Shown one piece after another: positions 45,076-56,969 of a DNA stretch of 64,000 nt. The notes beneath the pieces were generated by a model. That model made no database searches. It was not told the origin of the DNA and saw only the letters and a list, made by a program, of their open reading frames with translations. This stretch comes from Liolophura sinensis. Taxonomy: Eukaryota; Mollusca; Polyplacophora; Chitonida; Chitonidae. The translations under genes and the position numbers were made by a program. The stretch's first letter is position 1; the number at the start of each line of letters is the position of its first letter. The stretch is from the NCBI RefSeq assembly GCF_032854445.1, contig NC_088295.1, positions 12,447,385 to 12,511,384 of the forward strand, given 5' to 3'.

Positions 45076-45193
45076 CATGATGTGATTAGGTAATTGTGTA
45101 AGGCATAACACCAATGAAATTAATATACAAAATTAACAATCCGACATTTATATCCGACAGAGGAAAGGAATGAAGAACAAGAGCTTGATGTGT

Positions 45194-45546
45194 TTATTGG
45201 AGTATACCCAATGTTGCTTGTACATTGCAGTTTGCCCAACTATCCACAAAGAGTTTGGTGATGTCGGCTGTCTCTTGCTTTGATGCATCCACCAGCTTGT
45301 ACTTCTCATCCTTGGCGTCAATGAATTCAGTCAAGGGTACATCTCGTTTGTTGAAATTCTTCCAGTGGCCAGGAGCATAGATCGTTTCCTTCGCCTTTGC
45401 ATCCATGTACGCCTTCACTCCCTTGGTTTTCAAGAGTAGGGAGGGTTTTTGAGACGCAGGTCTATTCTCATGAAGACATTTAAAAATTTCTTTTGTAGCA
45501 AAATCAACAGCAGATTTTGAGCCATATACGGAGATCTTGCCCCCAT
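45194..45546 (-). pseudogene. PARP14-like relic, last exon (macro-to-ART linker and start of ART-proximal region)
   Basis: Entered in phase 1 after TTTCCAG. It encodes GGKISVYGSKSAVDFATKEI, then YAPGHWKNFN and ITKLFVDSWANCN and stops at TAA. The H-W and L-F-x-x-S/T-W spacing resembles the segment ahead of the ADP-ribosyltransferase domain in PARP14/15-type proteins, but no catalytic domain follows. The TAA stop overlaps a polyadenylation-type hexamer AATAAA (CCAATAAAC). Confidence 0.6.
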
Positions 45547-45876
45547 CTGGAAATCAAACACCACGTCCATGAAAATATCGAAAAATATGTGTATCGGCAT
45601 ACACCCCAAAAACAAAAACACTCAAAATCAATACATTATAATATATAAAGAATCAACCATACAGATAATGTCCTCAAACAAATTCAGTTGCAAACATTAA
45701 CTTCTCATCATCTTGAAAATATCCAGTTAAATGCAATGTGGTCAACAACAAGTCTAACTTGGCCTTCATGTACGACGAGTGCATTCAACCTCTACCTTTC
45801 CATAAATTAAGCCTGTAGAGATGATTGGTCGTCGACACAAATGAGGAAAAACGTACAGGTCTTCTATATCACTTAC

Positions 45877-46070
45877 CCAGGCGGATGCTCGCTTGACCGG
45901 ACAAAGATGTGATCAGCCCCTTCAGGACTTTAGGGGGATTCTGCAGGCTGGGGTCACGAATCTCATCCACACAATAAGCATCTTTACATGTCCTCGGATC
46001 AGTTTCTTTACCTCTTTAACATGCTTTTTTGTCGTTGTCACAGCAATTCTGACTGAATTCTGGCAAAATT
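45877..46070 (-). pseudogene. PARP14-like relic, exon with one-base frame break
   Basis: Acceptor CAAGCAG and donor GTAAGT, 194 bases where phase 1-1 needs 195. The first part reads EFCQNSVRIAVTTTKKHVKE, the second YCVDEIRDPSLQNPPKVLKG in another frame. The switch is at an A-run near 45985-45990, consistent with loss of one A or an assembly error. Confidence 0.6.
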
Positions 46071-46278
46071 CTGCTTGACAGAACGTAAAGACATGACAGG
46101 CTACAACTGTGACAAGCAATATGACTTCGACGAATCGTAAAAATACATACTTTTCTTTTATTTGACTATGGCCATGCATGATTCACCATTCTGAAGCTTA
46201 AGTCTTGACTTTTTTCCTTAGCTGGTAGCGATGGGTTTTTCTTGGAAACAAGTGAAACAAACAGGAAAACCAACCTAC

Positions 46279-46384
46279 CCTTAGACTTTGTTGCTGGAGT
46301 CACAGAGCTCACTGAACAATCATCTATGAAGGCTTCTTTGAATAATTCAAACAGTTCCTTGTCATATACCATCAAATATATCTC
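46279..46384 (-). pseudogene. PARP14-like relic, exon with last macro-domain strand and helix
   Basis: 106 bases, phase 0 in (ATCTAG) and phase 1 out (GTAGGT). EIYLMVYDKELFELFKEAFI resembles the final strand and helix of a macro domain. It joins the exon at 46596 in phase. Confidence 0.65.
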
Positions 46385-46595
46385 CTAGATAACACCACAA
46401 ACAGACACTATTTGGTAAAGAATGTAACAGGAAAACTAATGCATATATATGGCACTATAAAAACTTGAATACGAAATTATATCTACTGTGAATATATAAT
46501 GACCTTGGATGAGACAGAGAAATGTTCCATTAACGACATTACTTTGAAAAATTTCAAATGTGAAACATAAGTTATACCAGAAGCTTGCTGCATAC

Positions 46596-46772
46596 CTTTA
46601 ATTTTAAATTTTGGGTATTCTGACTGAAGTGGCAAAGGGATGACTTAAAAGCTTGGATGAGGATGTCCGTTGGGTAGCCAAGTCCACCAGCGCCGACCGA
46701 AGGCAAACCAATAGATCGACTGTGGTGCTTGTTGGCCTCCGTTAAACACTTAGACAAAATGTCCATCACAGC
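46596..46772 (-). pseudogene. PARP14-like relic, exon with macro-domain ADP-ribose loop
   Basis: 177 bases, phase 0-0, acceptor TTCTCAG and donor GTATGC. SIGLPSVGAGGLGYP is the macro-domain phosphate-binding loop (P-x-x-G-x-G-x-x-G-x-P), flanked by the expected helices. This is the strongest domain evidence in the locus. Confidence 0.8.
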
Positions 46773-46955
46773 CTGAGAACAATAAAGAAAAAAGTCAAAC
46801 ATTAAGCTGGTTAATATAGTAAATGTATGCTCCATCCTTTTAACAACGTTGGTATTCTACCTCAGGATTAAAGCTGATATATTGTGAAGGAACCCTGTCA
46901 ATCGGTGATCCCGATGTTACTTTTCAAGATTTCCGCAAAAAAGTAATGCACCTAC

Positions 46956-47083
46956 CTTTGCGCCGTATCTGGGATTCCAGCGGGCGCATACGGCACGGTA
47001 AACATTTTCACATTGCAAATCCCCACGTGTCCGGGTTATCAAGACTTCCCCAAAATCAGCTGGGGTGAGATTTCTAGACAGTG
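46956..47083 (-). pseudogene. PARP14-like relic, exon with central macro-domain part
   Basis: 128 bases, phase 1 in (TTCCTAG) and phase 0 out (GTAGGT). It reads LSRNLTPADFGEVLITRTRG, then CENVYRAVCARWNPRYGAK, matching the strand G-E-V-x-x-T and the V-x-x-A/V-x-x-x-W part of macro domains. The N-terminal part with the usual N-A-A-N motif was not found. Confidence 0.65.
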
Positions 47084-47434
47084 CTAGGAACCAAAATCAT
47101 GTTAACGCAAATTCACTTTCGTGCCTGTCTGATATGATAACAGATGTACAGTAAGTGAAAACATGTTCATGTATGTGGTAACTATATATAGTAGTGACAT
47201 GTACATGTCCAGTGATACTGGATGCCCACCTTTTGGGGTTTTTGCATAATTTTCTTTCAACTAAAAGAAAACAAGTACAAGTAATGGTACCATAAGGTTA
47301 CAGTAGTACTTTGGCTTTCAAGTCAATCATCGGCAAAATTATAACATAATAATAATGTTATATGTACAAGTAAATAAAACAATTTTATGCTGACCCAAAG
47401 CAGAGTACATGTATTTAATTTGTATGGAACTTAC

Positions 47435-47504
47435 CTTTTGTTGTAGTAGAGCCTGCATATCTACGTGTTGATGCAATGGTCACTGGTACACTGCTTCCTG
47501 TTCA
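47435..47504 (-). pseudogene. PARP14-like relic, possible 5' exon
   Basis: Open frame ending in a good donor (GTAAGT) that gives phase 1 into the exon at 46956: SSVPVTIASTRRYAGSTTTK. The acceptor (TTGAACAG) is poor and no ATG is in frame. Not recognised as macro domain; tentative. Confidence 0.3.
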
Positions 47505-48145
47505 ACCGTTTTCCGCGCAGTTGACCGCATCACGGCACGCGCGAGAAAAGGTGCACTTGGTCATGCATGTGAGGAGGATCTAGATGATCTTACCGTTTAG
47601 TTGAACTTAGCTGAATAATATTTATGTTTATTTCTTTTTCTAACCCCCTATATTGTTTATGTGAAAGGGAAATTTTCAGAATGATAAATTTAAGTTCCAT
47701 TTAAATCACTTGTTTTCATTAAAGAGGGGTATTTGAAATAAAACATATTACTTGTGATCCGAAATAATGAATCAGTACTCACAGCACTCCCTTGACCCTC
47801 AAGCATCGAAGCCTGGCCATGACCTTGACCAGCAAAGACTATTTGTACCACCCAACTCCCTAATTTCTTAATGCTGGAATGCTTTGAAAAAAGAAAGCAT
47901 CTTCGCTGTCACCACACGTCAGGGTGAAATCGTGCCAGAGTGTAGATGAAAATAATCAGACTATGACACAAGCGAAGACGTTAAAGTTCTGTGAGTGATG
48001 AAAACTGTAGTCATCATGAAAGCAATCTTAAAGTGAACATGCTCAGGTTACCGCGAACCCGGGACCAAAGTGCCCTAGTGATTGACAATGGAAATACAAC
48101 CGAAGTGTTGACAAAATCTGTAGCAGAAGCAACACCTATACTCAC

Positions 48146-48301
48146 TTTCACAGTCGGACAGGCTTAAGGAGCCTGCTGAGCGAGTGCTGTTATTTCCAGG
48201 GCATGGCAGACAAATATCTTGGTAAGGCATAGGCTGGTATGTTCCTTGTGGGCAAATCACACAGTCACTGCCATTGGCACGGTAACCAGCTGCACAGTTC
48301 A
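48146..48301 (-). CDS. Gene B exon: GCC2/GCC3 cysteine module 4
   Basis: 156-base phase 1-1 exon, acceptor TCTCCAG and donor GTGAGT. NCAAGYRANGSDCVICPQGT, then CLPCPGNNST and DCES. If the donor is skipped, the frame continues to a stop at 48075, a possible alternative end. Confidence 0.88.
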
Positions 48302-48599
48302 CTGGAGAACAAACAAAAAACATACAACTCTGTCCATGATGCTTAAACTCAGCACTAACTCTGCTATAGAAATCAACAATGATCATGCATTTACTACTTC
48401 CCTGGCAAACGAAATTTTCATCTTTCTCTCAAATCTATAATCTCTACTGATTACTGGAATGTGAAGAAATTAATACATACGCAATACAACATTTCTATTT
48501 GAATTTTGATGGAATTTGATTTGTTATCATTTGTATTATTTATACCTCACTTACAATGAAGTACCTCATCACAACACAGTACATATTCACAGGAATGCC

Positions 48600-50390
48600 C
48601 AAAGTGCAGTAGTTGATCCTCAATGCTGTACATACCCACAGGGCAGTACCTCACCCAGAGCAGAACCTCACCCAGCACAATACATACCTACAGTGCAGTA
48701 CCTCATCCAGCACAGTACATACCCACAGTGCAATACCTCATCTGGTACAGTACATACCCACAGTGCAGTACCTCACCCAGTACAGTACATACCCAAAGTG
48801 CAGTACCTCATCCCGTACAGTACATACACACAGTGCAGTAGCTCGCCCAGCCCAATACATACCCACAGTGCAGTACCTCACCCAGTACAGTACATACCCA
48901 CAGTGCAGTACCTCACCCAGTACAGTACATACCCACAGTGCAGTACCTCACCCAGCACAATACATACCCAGGGTGCATTACCTCACACAGTACAGCACAT
49001 ACCCACAGTGCAGTACCTTGTCACAATGCAGTACATATTCAAAGGAATACCCACAGTGCAGTAGCTGACCCACAGTGGCGTACATACTGACATACATACC
49101 CACAATGCTGAACATCTCTCAATACTGCTCATCTGGTGCAGTACATACCCACAGTGCAGTACCTCACCCAGTACAGTACATACCCAAAGTGCAGTACCTC
49201 AACTGGTACAGTACATACCCACAGTGCAGTACCTCACCCAGCACAATACATACCCACAGTGCAGTACCTCACCCAGTACAGTACATACCCAAAGTGCAGT
49301 ACCTCACCCAGTACAGTACATACCCACAGTGCAGTACCTCATCACAATGCAGTACATATTCACAGGAATACCCACTGTGTTATACATACCCACAGTGCAG
49401 TACATACTAACATACATACCGACAGGGCAGTACCTCACCCAGCACAATACATACCCACAGTGCAGTAAATCACCCAGCCCAATATATACCCACAGTGCAG
49501 TACCTCACCCAGTACAGTACATACCCACAATGCAGTACCTCATCTGGTATAGTACACACCCACAGTGCAGTACTTCACCCAGTACAGTACATACCCAAAG
49601 TGCAGTACCTCATCACAATGCAGTACATATTCACAGGAATACCCACTGTGTTATACATACCCACAGTGCAGTACCTCACCCAGTACAGTACATACTCACA
49701 TTGCAGTACCTCACACAGTACAGTGCATACCCACAGTGCAGTACCTTGTCACAATGCAGTACATATTCACATGAATACCCACAGTGCAGTAGTTGTCCCG
49801 CAGGTTTGTACATACCCACAGTGCAGTACATACCCAAAGTGCAATACTTCACCCAGAGCAGTACCTCACCCAGCACAATACATACCTACAGTGCAGTACC
49901 TCATCCAGCACAGTACATACCCACAGTGTAGTACTTCACTCAGCACAATACATACCCACAATGCAGTACATCAGCCAGTACAGTACATACCTACAGTGAA
50001 ATGCAGTACATCACCCAGTACAGCACATACCCACAGTGCAGTACCTCACCCAGTACATATCCACAGTGCAATACTTCATCCAGTACATACCCACAGTGCA
50101 GTACATATCCACAGTGCAGTACCTCATCCAGTGAATTACATACCCACAGTGCAGTACCTCACCCAGTACAATGCATACCCACAGTGCAGTACCTCTTCCA
50201 GTACAGTACATACCCACAGTGTGGTACATCACCCAGTGCACCACATACCCACAGTGCAGTACCTCACCATGCTGTACATACCCACAGTGCTGTACATACC
50301 CACAGTGCAGTACCTCACACAGTGCTGTACATACCCGCAGTGCAGTACATCACCCACAGTGTTGCACACCCACAGTACACCACATACTAC
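48600..50390. repeat. 35-bp minisatellite in gene B intron, left part
   Basis: About 50 units such as CCACAGTGCAGTACCTCACC followed by CAGTACAGTACATAC, many variants. On the transcribed minus strand each unit contains GGGTATGTACTG and GGGTGAGG, both splice-donor-like. Long ORFs on both strands here are by-products of the period. Confidence 0.93.
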
Positions 50391-51210
50391 TGTTCGCATG
50401 CCTGAGAGCCCCAAAAATTCAAGGACTTTTCAAGTTCTTTCAAGTACTTAAAATCCAAATTCAAGTACCTCAAACGACAGTAACAATCTCACCTTTTGCA
50501 TATAAACTGTGACAACAGGCGCAGCTTGAATACTTTTTTAGGTCATTTTGTAAGCGTGGTACAACCATGCCGTGGCGTTCGACTGGTACCCAGCCTTGTG
50601 TTGGTGCCATAACCTTCAGTCACTGCAGACATCACTGATAATCAGACAACCCATCATTGATTCTTATAAATTTTCCACTGTCCATCAGAATAAAAAGCAC
50701 AGCTTAATATATTTCCGCACAACGCAGCACGACTGTCCAGGGCGCACTTGCCCATACTGGAGACATCTATACTTCAGAAACACAATTGGCAGTATGCCCG
50801 ATTGACACTGCTGGCGTGGCGCACTAGCCAGTCCTTAAAATCTGGGAACTGCAGCCATTCGTCGCTAAAATGACAGTTGCCTGGCATCTCTAATGCCTTT
50901 TTTCACTCACCAAATCACTCTCAATGACTACAGCCTAAGTTCTTACCACCATACCAAAAAATGGCGATCTTAGCACCCTCTAAAACGATCATCGCGTAAA
51001 TACCACTGGCGGTCGCTTTGGGTGCATGCCCGTTACCAGTTGATTCACAGATTTTTACCACCGAATAACTTTCTTCATGTCACACAAACAAAATCAAGTA
51101 CTTTCAAGGACCTCCACATAAAAATGGTCAAATTCAAGCACTTTCCAGTCCTTGAATTACCAAAATAAAATAAGTAGTTTCAAGGTTTTCAAGGACCCAT
51201 GCGAACCTTG
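50388..51210. mobile_element. hAT-like non-autonomous DNA element (MITE) inside the minisatellite
   Basis: 823-bp non-repetitive insert. Ends share the inverted GTTCGCATG (50392-50400) and CATGCGAAC (51198-51206). Subterminal AAGGACTTTTCAAG-type motifs occur at both ends. ACATAC stands on both sides (50382-50387, 51211-51216), consistent with a target duplication. No transposase ORF. Confidence 0.6.
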
Positions 51211-51687
51211 ACATACCCACAGGGCAGGACTTCACCCGGTAGAGTACACACCCACGTTGGAGTACATCACTCATAGTGCAGTACACACCCACGCACATAC
51301 CCACAGTGTAGTACATACCCACAGTCTAGTACATGACCCACAGTCTAGTACATGACCCACAGTGCAATACATACCCTCATTGTAGTACACCACCCACAGT
51401 GCATAACACACCAACGCACGTACCCACATCGTAATATTTATTTATTTGATTGGTGTTTTACGCCGTAGTCAAGAGTATTTCATTTATACAATAGCGTCAA
51501 GCATGATGGTGGGAGGAAACTGGGCAGAGCCCAGCAGAAACCCACAACCATCAGCAGGTTGCTGACAGGCCATCCCACGTACCATCGGAAAGGAAGCCAG
51601 CCACCTGGTGTAGTAAATTACCGACAGTACAGTACACACCCACGCACATACCCACAGTGTAGTACATACCCACGGTGCAGTACATAC
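51211..51687. repeat. 35-bp minisatellite, right part, touching exon 51688
   Basis: Shorter, diverged units (CCCACAGTGTAGTACATACC type), interrupted by a SINE at 51432. The last unit runs directly into the exon at 51688 and includes its splice donor. Confidence 0.85.
51432..51601 (-). mobile_element. SINE family 1 fragment in the minisatellite
   Basis: TTTATTTGATTGGTGTTTTA, CAAGAGTATTTCATTTATAC, GATGGTGGGAGGAAACTGGG and ACCATCAGCAGGTTGCTGAC; head missing. Confidence 0.85.
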
Positions 51688-51849
51688 CCACAGTGCAGTT
51701 CTCCAGTGCTGCTGACTGTTTGGTAGGTGTCACCCACCCTACTGGGCAGCTCACACAGTTAGAATCGGCATCCTGAGGGCGGTAGAACCCAATGTCACAC
51801 GGCTTGCAGTCACCTGTTTGTACCAGTTCAAACCCAGCATCGCACTTAT
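51688..51849 (-). CDS. Gene B exon: GCC2/GCC3 cysteine module 3 (donor within minisatellite unit)
   Basis: 162-base phase 1-1 exon, acceptor GTTGTAG and donor GTATGT. DKCDAGFELVQTGDCKPCDI, then CVSCPVGWVTPT and ENCTV. It is 6 bases longer than most sister exons; its last bases and donor (CTGCACTGTGGGTATGTACT) are identical to the repeat unit of the adjoining array. Confidence 0.85.
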
Positions 51850-52215
51850 CTACAACAATGAAATAGTGAGCTGAGTAAAGTATCAACTGATTGTCAACTT
51901 ACAAGTTTATCAAACTAAGTAACACATGTTTAATTACATGTATGTAATTAATGATGCTACATTTGTCATACATATCGTTCTATGCATGCTTTCTTTGTTG
52001 CCGAGGAAAATACACCAGGTGCGATTTGTGACTGCTTCATAAAACAGACACCAGTAGACTACAGATGACAGGACAGGTTTTCACAGAAATTACTCTTTCG
52101 ACAATGATGACAGAATTTCGCAACGACTGCAAAAGCTATACTGCTTAACTTGTACATAACTGCTTTAATTTACAACACCTACATGAACATGGGAACAATC
52201 CTCAATACCTTTAAA

Positions 52216-52325
52216 TTCATCTATTTATTTGATTGATGCTTTACATCATACTCAAGAATATTTCACTTGTACAATGGCAGTCAGTATTGTGGTGAGAGAA
52301 AACTGAGCAGAGCCCGGCGGAAACT
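52216..52325 (-). mobile_element. SINE family 1 fragment
   Basis: TTTATTTGATTGATGCTTTA, GAATATTTCACTTGTACAAT and GCAGAGCCCGGCGGAAAC, reversed, head missing. It ends about 30 bases from exon 52355. Confidence 0.8.
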
Positions 52326-52354
52326 TTAACTCATTTTAATAATAGATAACTCAC

Positions 52355-52510
52355 TAAAGCAATCTTCTTGAGCATCAGAGCCCTCTGTTAAGGTGGTTTG
52401 TGCCACCCCACAGGGCAGGCAGACAAACTGGCCAGGGGTGGGCTGGTAAAACCCTACCTCACAGGGCACACAGCCACTGTCCTTGTAGTAATGACCTACA
52501 CCACAAGATT
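52355..52510 (-). CDS. Gene B exon: GCC2/GCC3 cysteine module 2
   Basis: 156-base phase 1-1 exon, acceptor GTTCCAG and donor GTGAGT. SCGVGHYYKDSGCVPCEVGF, then CLPCGVAQTT and DCF. Complete module with the usual cysteine spacing. Confidence 0.9.
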
Positions 52511-53487
52511 CTGGAACAAGATAAACATACCTTCTTTAAACTAGTAATGTTACTAAAGTTTTTATTTCAAACCTAATATTTTAATATATTTTAATATTTA
52601 AAGAGGGTAACTTTCAAATTCATTGATATTCTCTTCTACACATTAGTGGAATAAGAATCAATAGTTTGCATAATTGCAATTATAATCACAGTCACTGACA
52701 GCACATCTGCATTAATATCAGACAAGATAATAATGAACAGATGAGATAATCAAAACCATATGTTAAACCATTTCTTTTTGATAATAAGAATGTAATGACT
52801 GTAATATTCGTCAGTAATATTTGTCAGTAATATTTCAGCCACATTGTGGTGACTAGCTGAAGTACTGTATTAAATAGCAGAAAAAGGTTTTCCTTGATTT
52901 GTGTACAAATCCAGGGGAATGTTCATACCTACTGAGATCCATGCCCAGAATACTGTCTGATTGTGCGTTCAAGAAAATGAAAACTCTCAGATTATGTCTA
53001 ATATTTTTTAAATTTTTAAGGTTTCTGTTATTCAGGCACTACTTTTGAAATACAACCTTTAATTATTTACCTTAATTAACACTGATTCCAATGTGCAAAA
53101 TGCTAAGTTGTGAATACTGTAATTTATGGTAATTAATATATACAAAGGGCATCAACAATTGAGCCCCTTACATTATGTACTTTACACGTACTGGTATGTA
53201 TGTAAAACCGGATCTCAATACACACAGTTCTTCACAAGATACAACCTTAACAATTCCCGTAACACTGCCTTAGCAGTTAATGGACACCGCCCCTTGCAGT
53301 ATGCAGACTGTTGGCAGACCTGGAGAGGAGGCCAGGATGAGATGGACTTCAACTCACAGTGATGGCATTGGTAAAAGGCTCTCGGGTCATTGTAATAATA
53401 TATTATAAAAGTCATTTTTAGGATAGGATGTCTCATAATTAACATGTACATGCGGGAAGGTCGGTGAATTGAAGTATTATCTCTGAC

Positions 53488-53646
53488 CTTTACAATCTGC
53501 TTGTGATGGGGAGCCTGGGGTCATGGTTGTAAACCCAGTCCCACAGCTCACGCAAGCTGCTTGTTCATCATCCTTATATTCACCGACAGGACACGCCTCA
53601 CATAACTGAGTCAGCGCACTGTGCTCGTAGCCCCGCCCACATAAAA
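53488..53646 (-). CDS. Gene B exon: GCC2/GCC3 cysteine module 1
   Basis: 159-base phase 1-1 exon, acceptor CTTTCAG and donor GTCAGA. LCGRGYEHSALTQLCEACPV, then CVSCGTGFTTMTPG and DCK. Canonical. Confidence 0.9.
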
Positions 53647-54380
53647 CTGAAAGACAAGGGATGACAAAGAAGACTGAAAATGGATACAAAACCCATAATA
53701 CATATTATTATAAAGCTATAAAAGTGGTCCAATGAAATCAGTCGGATCATATCACATGACCGCCCTGTACTTGGAGTGATACTGGATCCCAGAGAGCCAT
53801 ATTTTTCTTACACTGTATAATAGCAAAGGCAGGTTACTTCATACACTAAAAGTATTGGGCAAGGGTCGCAGCTGTGTTTATCATTTGCTCTCCGCATTTC
53901 TGTAATCATTGACCAGGAAATGTGGACGGGGGAATACATTTCATTATTTGCTAATTTCCAAATTCTGCAAAATACGAAAGTGAAGATCAAAAGCCACTAA
54001 GGAATATACAAGCGTTGGATACAGAGTGCATTACCAACCGAGAACAGGAAGATCGAAAGACCTTCCTATAGACGGGCTGAATCTGTATGCATATCTTCAA
54101 GCGTTCTTTTTGTGAGAGGTTTAAGTTCTCAGACACAATCAACTATATAATAAATATGTTATTGTGAAACGCTTTGTACATTATGAAGTGATATTGTACT
54201 TGTCCATGATGTGATGGATATCCACATTGGACGTACGCGTCTAATCCAATACAGATTTTCAACACAACATGGACTACATGTACAATACCATTTCATAATG
54301 TACAAAACACTTCACAATAACCTGATATTATTGCACCTCATAGAATGGTTCTTGGTTTCCATTGGTCATTACGTCACACA

Positions 54381-54470
54381 ACATTCACAAGGCAATTGCC
54401 AACGATCTCATGCTAATATCCACTCACATTCACAAGGCAATAGCCAAAGATCTCACGCTAATATCCAATG
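54381..54470. repeat. Two-copy 45-bp tandem repeat
   Basis: ACATTCACAAGGCAATTGCC and ACATTCACAAGGCAATAGCC start the two units, each ending CTAATATCCA. Confidence 0.85.
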
Positions 54471-54853
54471 ACCACATGAATTTAGCCTATTGCAGTAATC
54501 TGCCTTTGTGTACTCTCTGAAGAGACAAGAAAAAGACTCGCTTCGCTATCGACATGCAAATTCAGCAATTTAAATTACCAAATAAGAATTTATTTTTGGT
54601 AATAATAGAGCATATGGTGCATGTTCTGGGAAGGGATATTATGAATTATCTGCTTTCGACACTGCATAAACATCACGTCTCTCAAGCTTACAATTCGTGA
54701 TATCCCATCCAGTCTGGAAATTTTACCTTGAATCTGCAATATTTTTTACAACAGAAACACACCAAAACATGTGTATCGCTATCCATTTTAAACAGTACAT
54801 ATAATATTAATCCAGAGCAAAAACTATACAAACAAAAGCTATGAGCTTCTTAC

Positions 54854-54950
54854 CACAAACCCCATCAACGAGGCCTTCCCCTTGTGGGCACTGAGGGGTA
54901 ACATCAACATCATAAGTGTCCTCATTCAGATAAATGCCTGACAGAGCGTC
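54854..54950 (-). CDS. Gene B exon: end of uncharacterised region
   Basis: 97 bases, phase 0 in (TATGTAG) and phase 1 out (GTAAGA). DALSGIYLNEDTYDVDVTPQ then CPQGEGLVDGVC leads into the first GCC2/GCC3 module. No named domain. Confidence 0.78.
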
Positions 54951-55914
54951 CTACATAACATGAGCAGATACTAGGATCACAAGCTGACAAATACATGTAC
55001 AAGGAAAGATTCAAGGGGAATTTTGTAATACTGTAAATCACGTAGAGTTTAGCCGATGTTTTAAAAAAGTGTATCCCATGATTCCTTGTGCCTAGTTGTG
55101 ATTCTTGGTAACTGGACACAGCTGAGGGTCAGTGGGGTCTGCGCAGTATGTTCACAGGATTGTACATACCTGTGACAAGACCAATAAACACACTCACAAA
55201 ACATACAGCTGTTGTACAAAATGCTGCAGAGGGCAATGAAATGTTAGCAAAAGTATCATCTCTACACATTATCACCGAGCCACTATCCATAAATCGCTGT
55301 TTGGAGAGCTAGCCGGGAAGTGGCTCAATGATCACAAAAGTAAGTCCAGAAGACAGTGTTGTAATGTAACAACAACTATGTACAATTTGATAGTAGTAGG
55401 AACACCCAATACAACCGATTAAATGACAACCAAAACACACTCTGGATTTACCGTGTAGGAGTACACAAACTTACTAATGTGACAGTAACTTCCTATCTGC
55501 CATACCAAGTTGAGGTAAGGCCTTTTATACTAAATCAAACTGCTAATTTGAACCTGTTATCTCACTCACTTGACAAGTACCTGACACGCTCTGGCTTGCT
55601 AGACAGGCAGGTGAAAAGGAGTTATGAGATTAGTTATCAAAATGTCTGCTGACGCAAACTGTGGGATTATTGAAGAATAGGTCTACTAGTCCAAGCCAAG
55701 CCAGGTGGATGGCCTGGCTCATCGGCAGATTCATCAACACCTTTCAGGGGCTGGCACCCAATTACCAGATTATTGCAAGGGACATAGTAAATACAGCGTT
55801 GACATTAATTCCACCTTGGTGACAATATCTTCAACCAGAATGCAAGTTTCATGTATAGTTTGCGAGACTATGTCTTGCCCAATAGAACTATAACCTATTG
55901 AGTATTCAGATATA

Positions 55915-56850
55915 AATGGCTGAGTTGTATTGATGTCATGGCTAATCCCAGCCTTTCGCACAGCTCTGGGCACAGTGCTTGACGTTTCAACATATATCCA
56001 GTTTAAGGAACCTGTCAATCACAGCAGCCACCCAATCTGACTGCCTGATGTTTTGTCAACTGTTTACATGTGTTGCATAAACAACTGAAATACGTGACTA
56101 TTTGGCTTTACTGAAATGGTTTAGTAGCAAAGTCCATAGTGGTCTCACAAAACTTCCGGTGTATGCATATGACAGGGCATGGGGCTCGATGTAAATTAAT
56201 GGACCTCCGTCTGCTAGTCTAGATTCGGTTGGAAACTTTACAATTGTGACTATCTCAAGGGAAGAGTCAGTGAAAATAAATGCATCTAATTGGTCAGTGT
56301 TGAAATCGGTAAGCTGTCAGTTAACTGTAGACATTTATGTGCACTTGACTCAGTCCAGTGCATGGCAATCAGCTGACACAACAATGTGAGAATGAGGTTA
56401 CAACATGTGGTATATCTAGTTTCAGAAACTTTGCCAAATTCAGTTTTATGTGTTGAACTGAAGGTACGCAATTTGATAAGGCGGGAAAATAGAATTGGTC
56501 TGAAATGGGAGGAGAGTTCCATTGTAACGAAATAATGTGTGTGAGACACGGCAAACTCGACTGTTATTTTACGAGAGTTTGATTACTGATACTTACCAAT
56601 CAGACCTATATTGCTGAAATATGCCGATTTGTTAAATTTATTTATGAGGTTGTGAATGGACAAAACCGTTCCCGGGATAATACTTTCAATGGGCGATCCA
56701 AACATAACCTGAACAATTAAGCATTCACCCATTTAATTGAGGCCAACAAGTGTAACCTGCAAATTTAGCCTGTCAATCTGACAAGTAATACGTCTAGTAG
56801 CCTGTTTAGTCTTGCTATTTTTGGAATATACAGATTTTTGCAATAGTTGC
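55915..56850. repeat. Dispersed repeat, copy 2
   Basis: Shares ordered blocks with 7550-9010 (GAGTTGTATTGAT, CCTGTCAATCACAGCAG, TTACTGAAATGGTTTA, CTGCTAGTCTAGATTCGG, GGTAAGCTGTCAGTTA). It lacks the SINE present in copy 1, so it shows the unfilled site near 55970. Confidence 0.7.
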
Positions 56851-56947
56851 TTAATACTTTACTCTATACCTCAATGTCAAGTACCGTAGCTGACCCCAGT
56901 GCAGTGTGGATTAGCAACCTAAGCTTTCATGAAGTTTTAAAGTGTGT

Positions 56948-56969
56948 GGGGGGGGGGGGGGGGGGGGGG
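56948..56969. repeat. 22-base G homopolymer
   Basis: Uninterrupted G run in an intron. The exact length in the real genome is uncertain. Confidence 0.85.

Noticed and set aside
48516-50451. Several long ORFs (up to 318 codons) on the plus strand and shorter ones on the minus strand
   Set aside because: They lie wholly inside the 35-bp minisatellite and repeat its period; open frames occur in several registers and both strands, so they are by-products.
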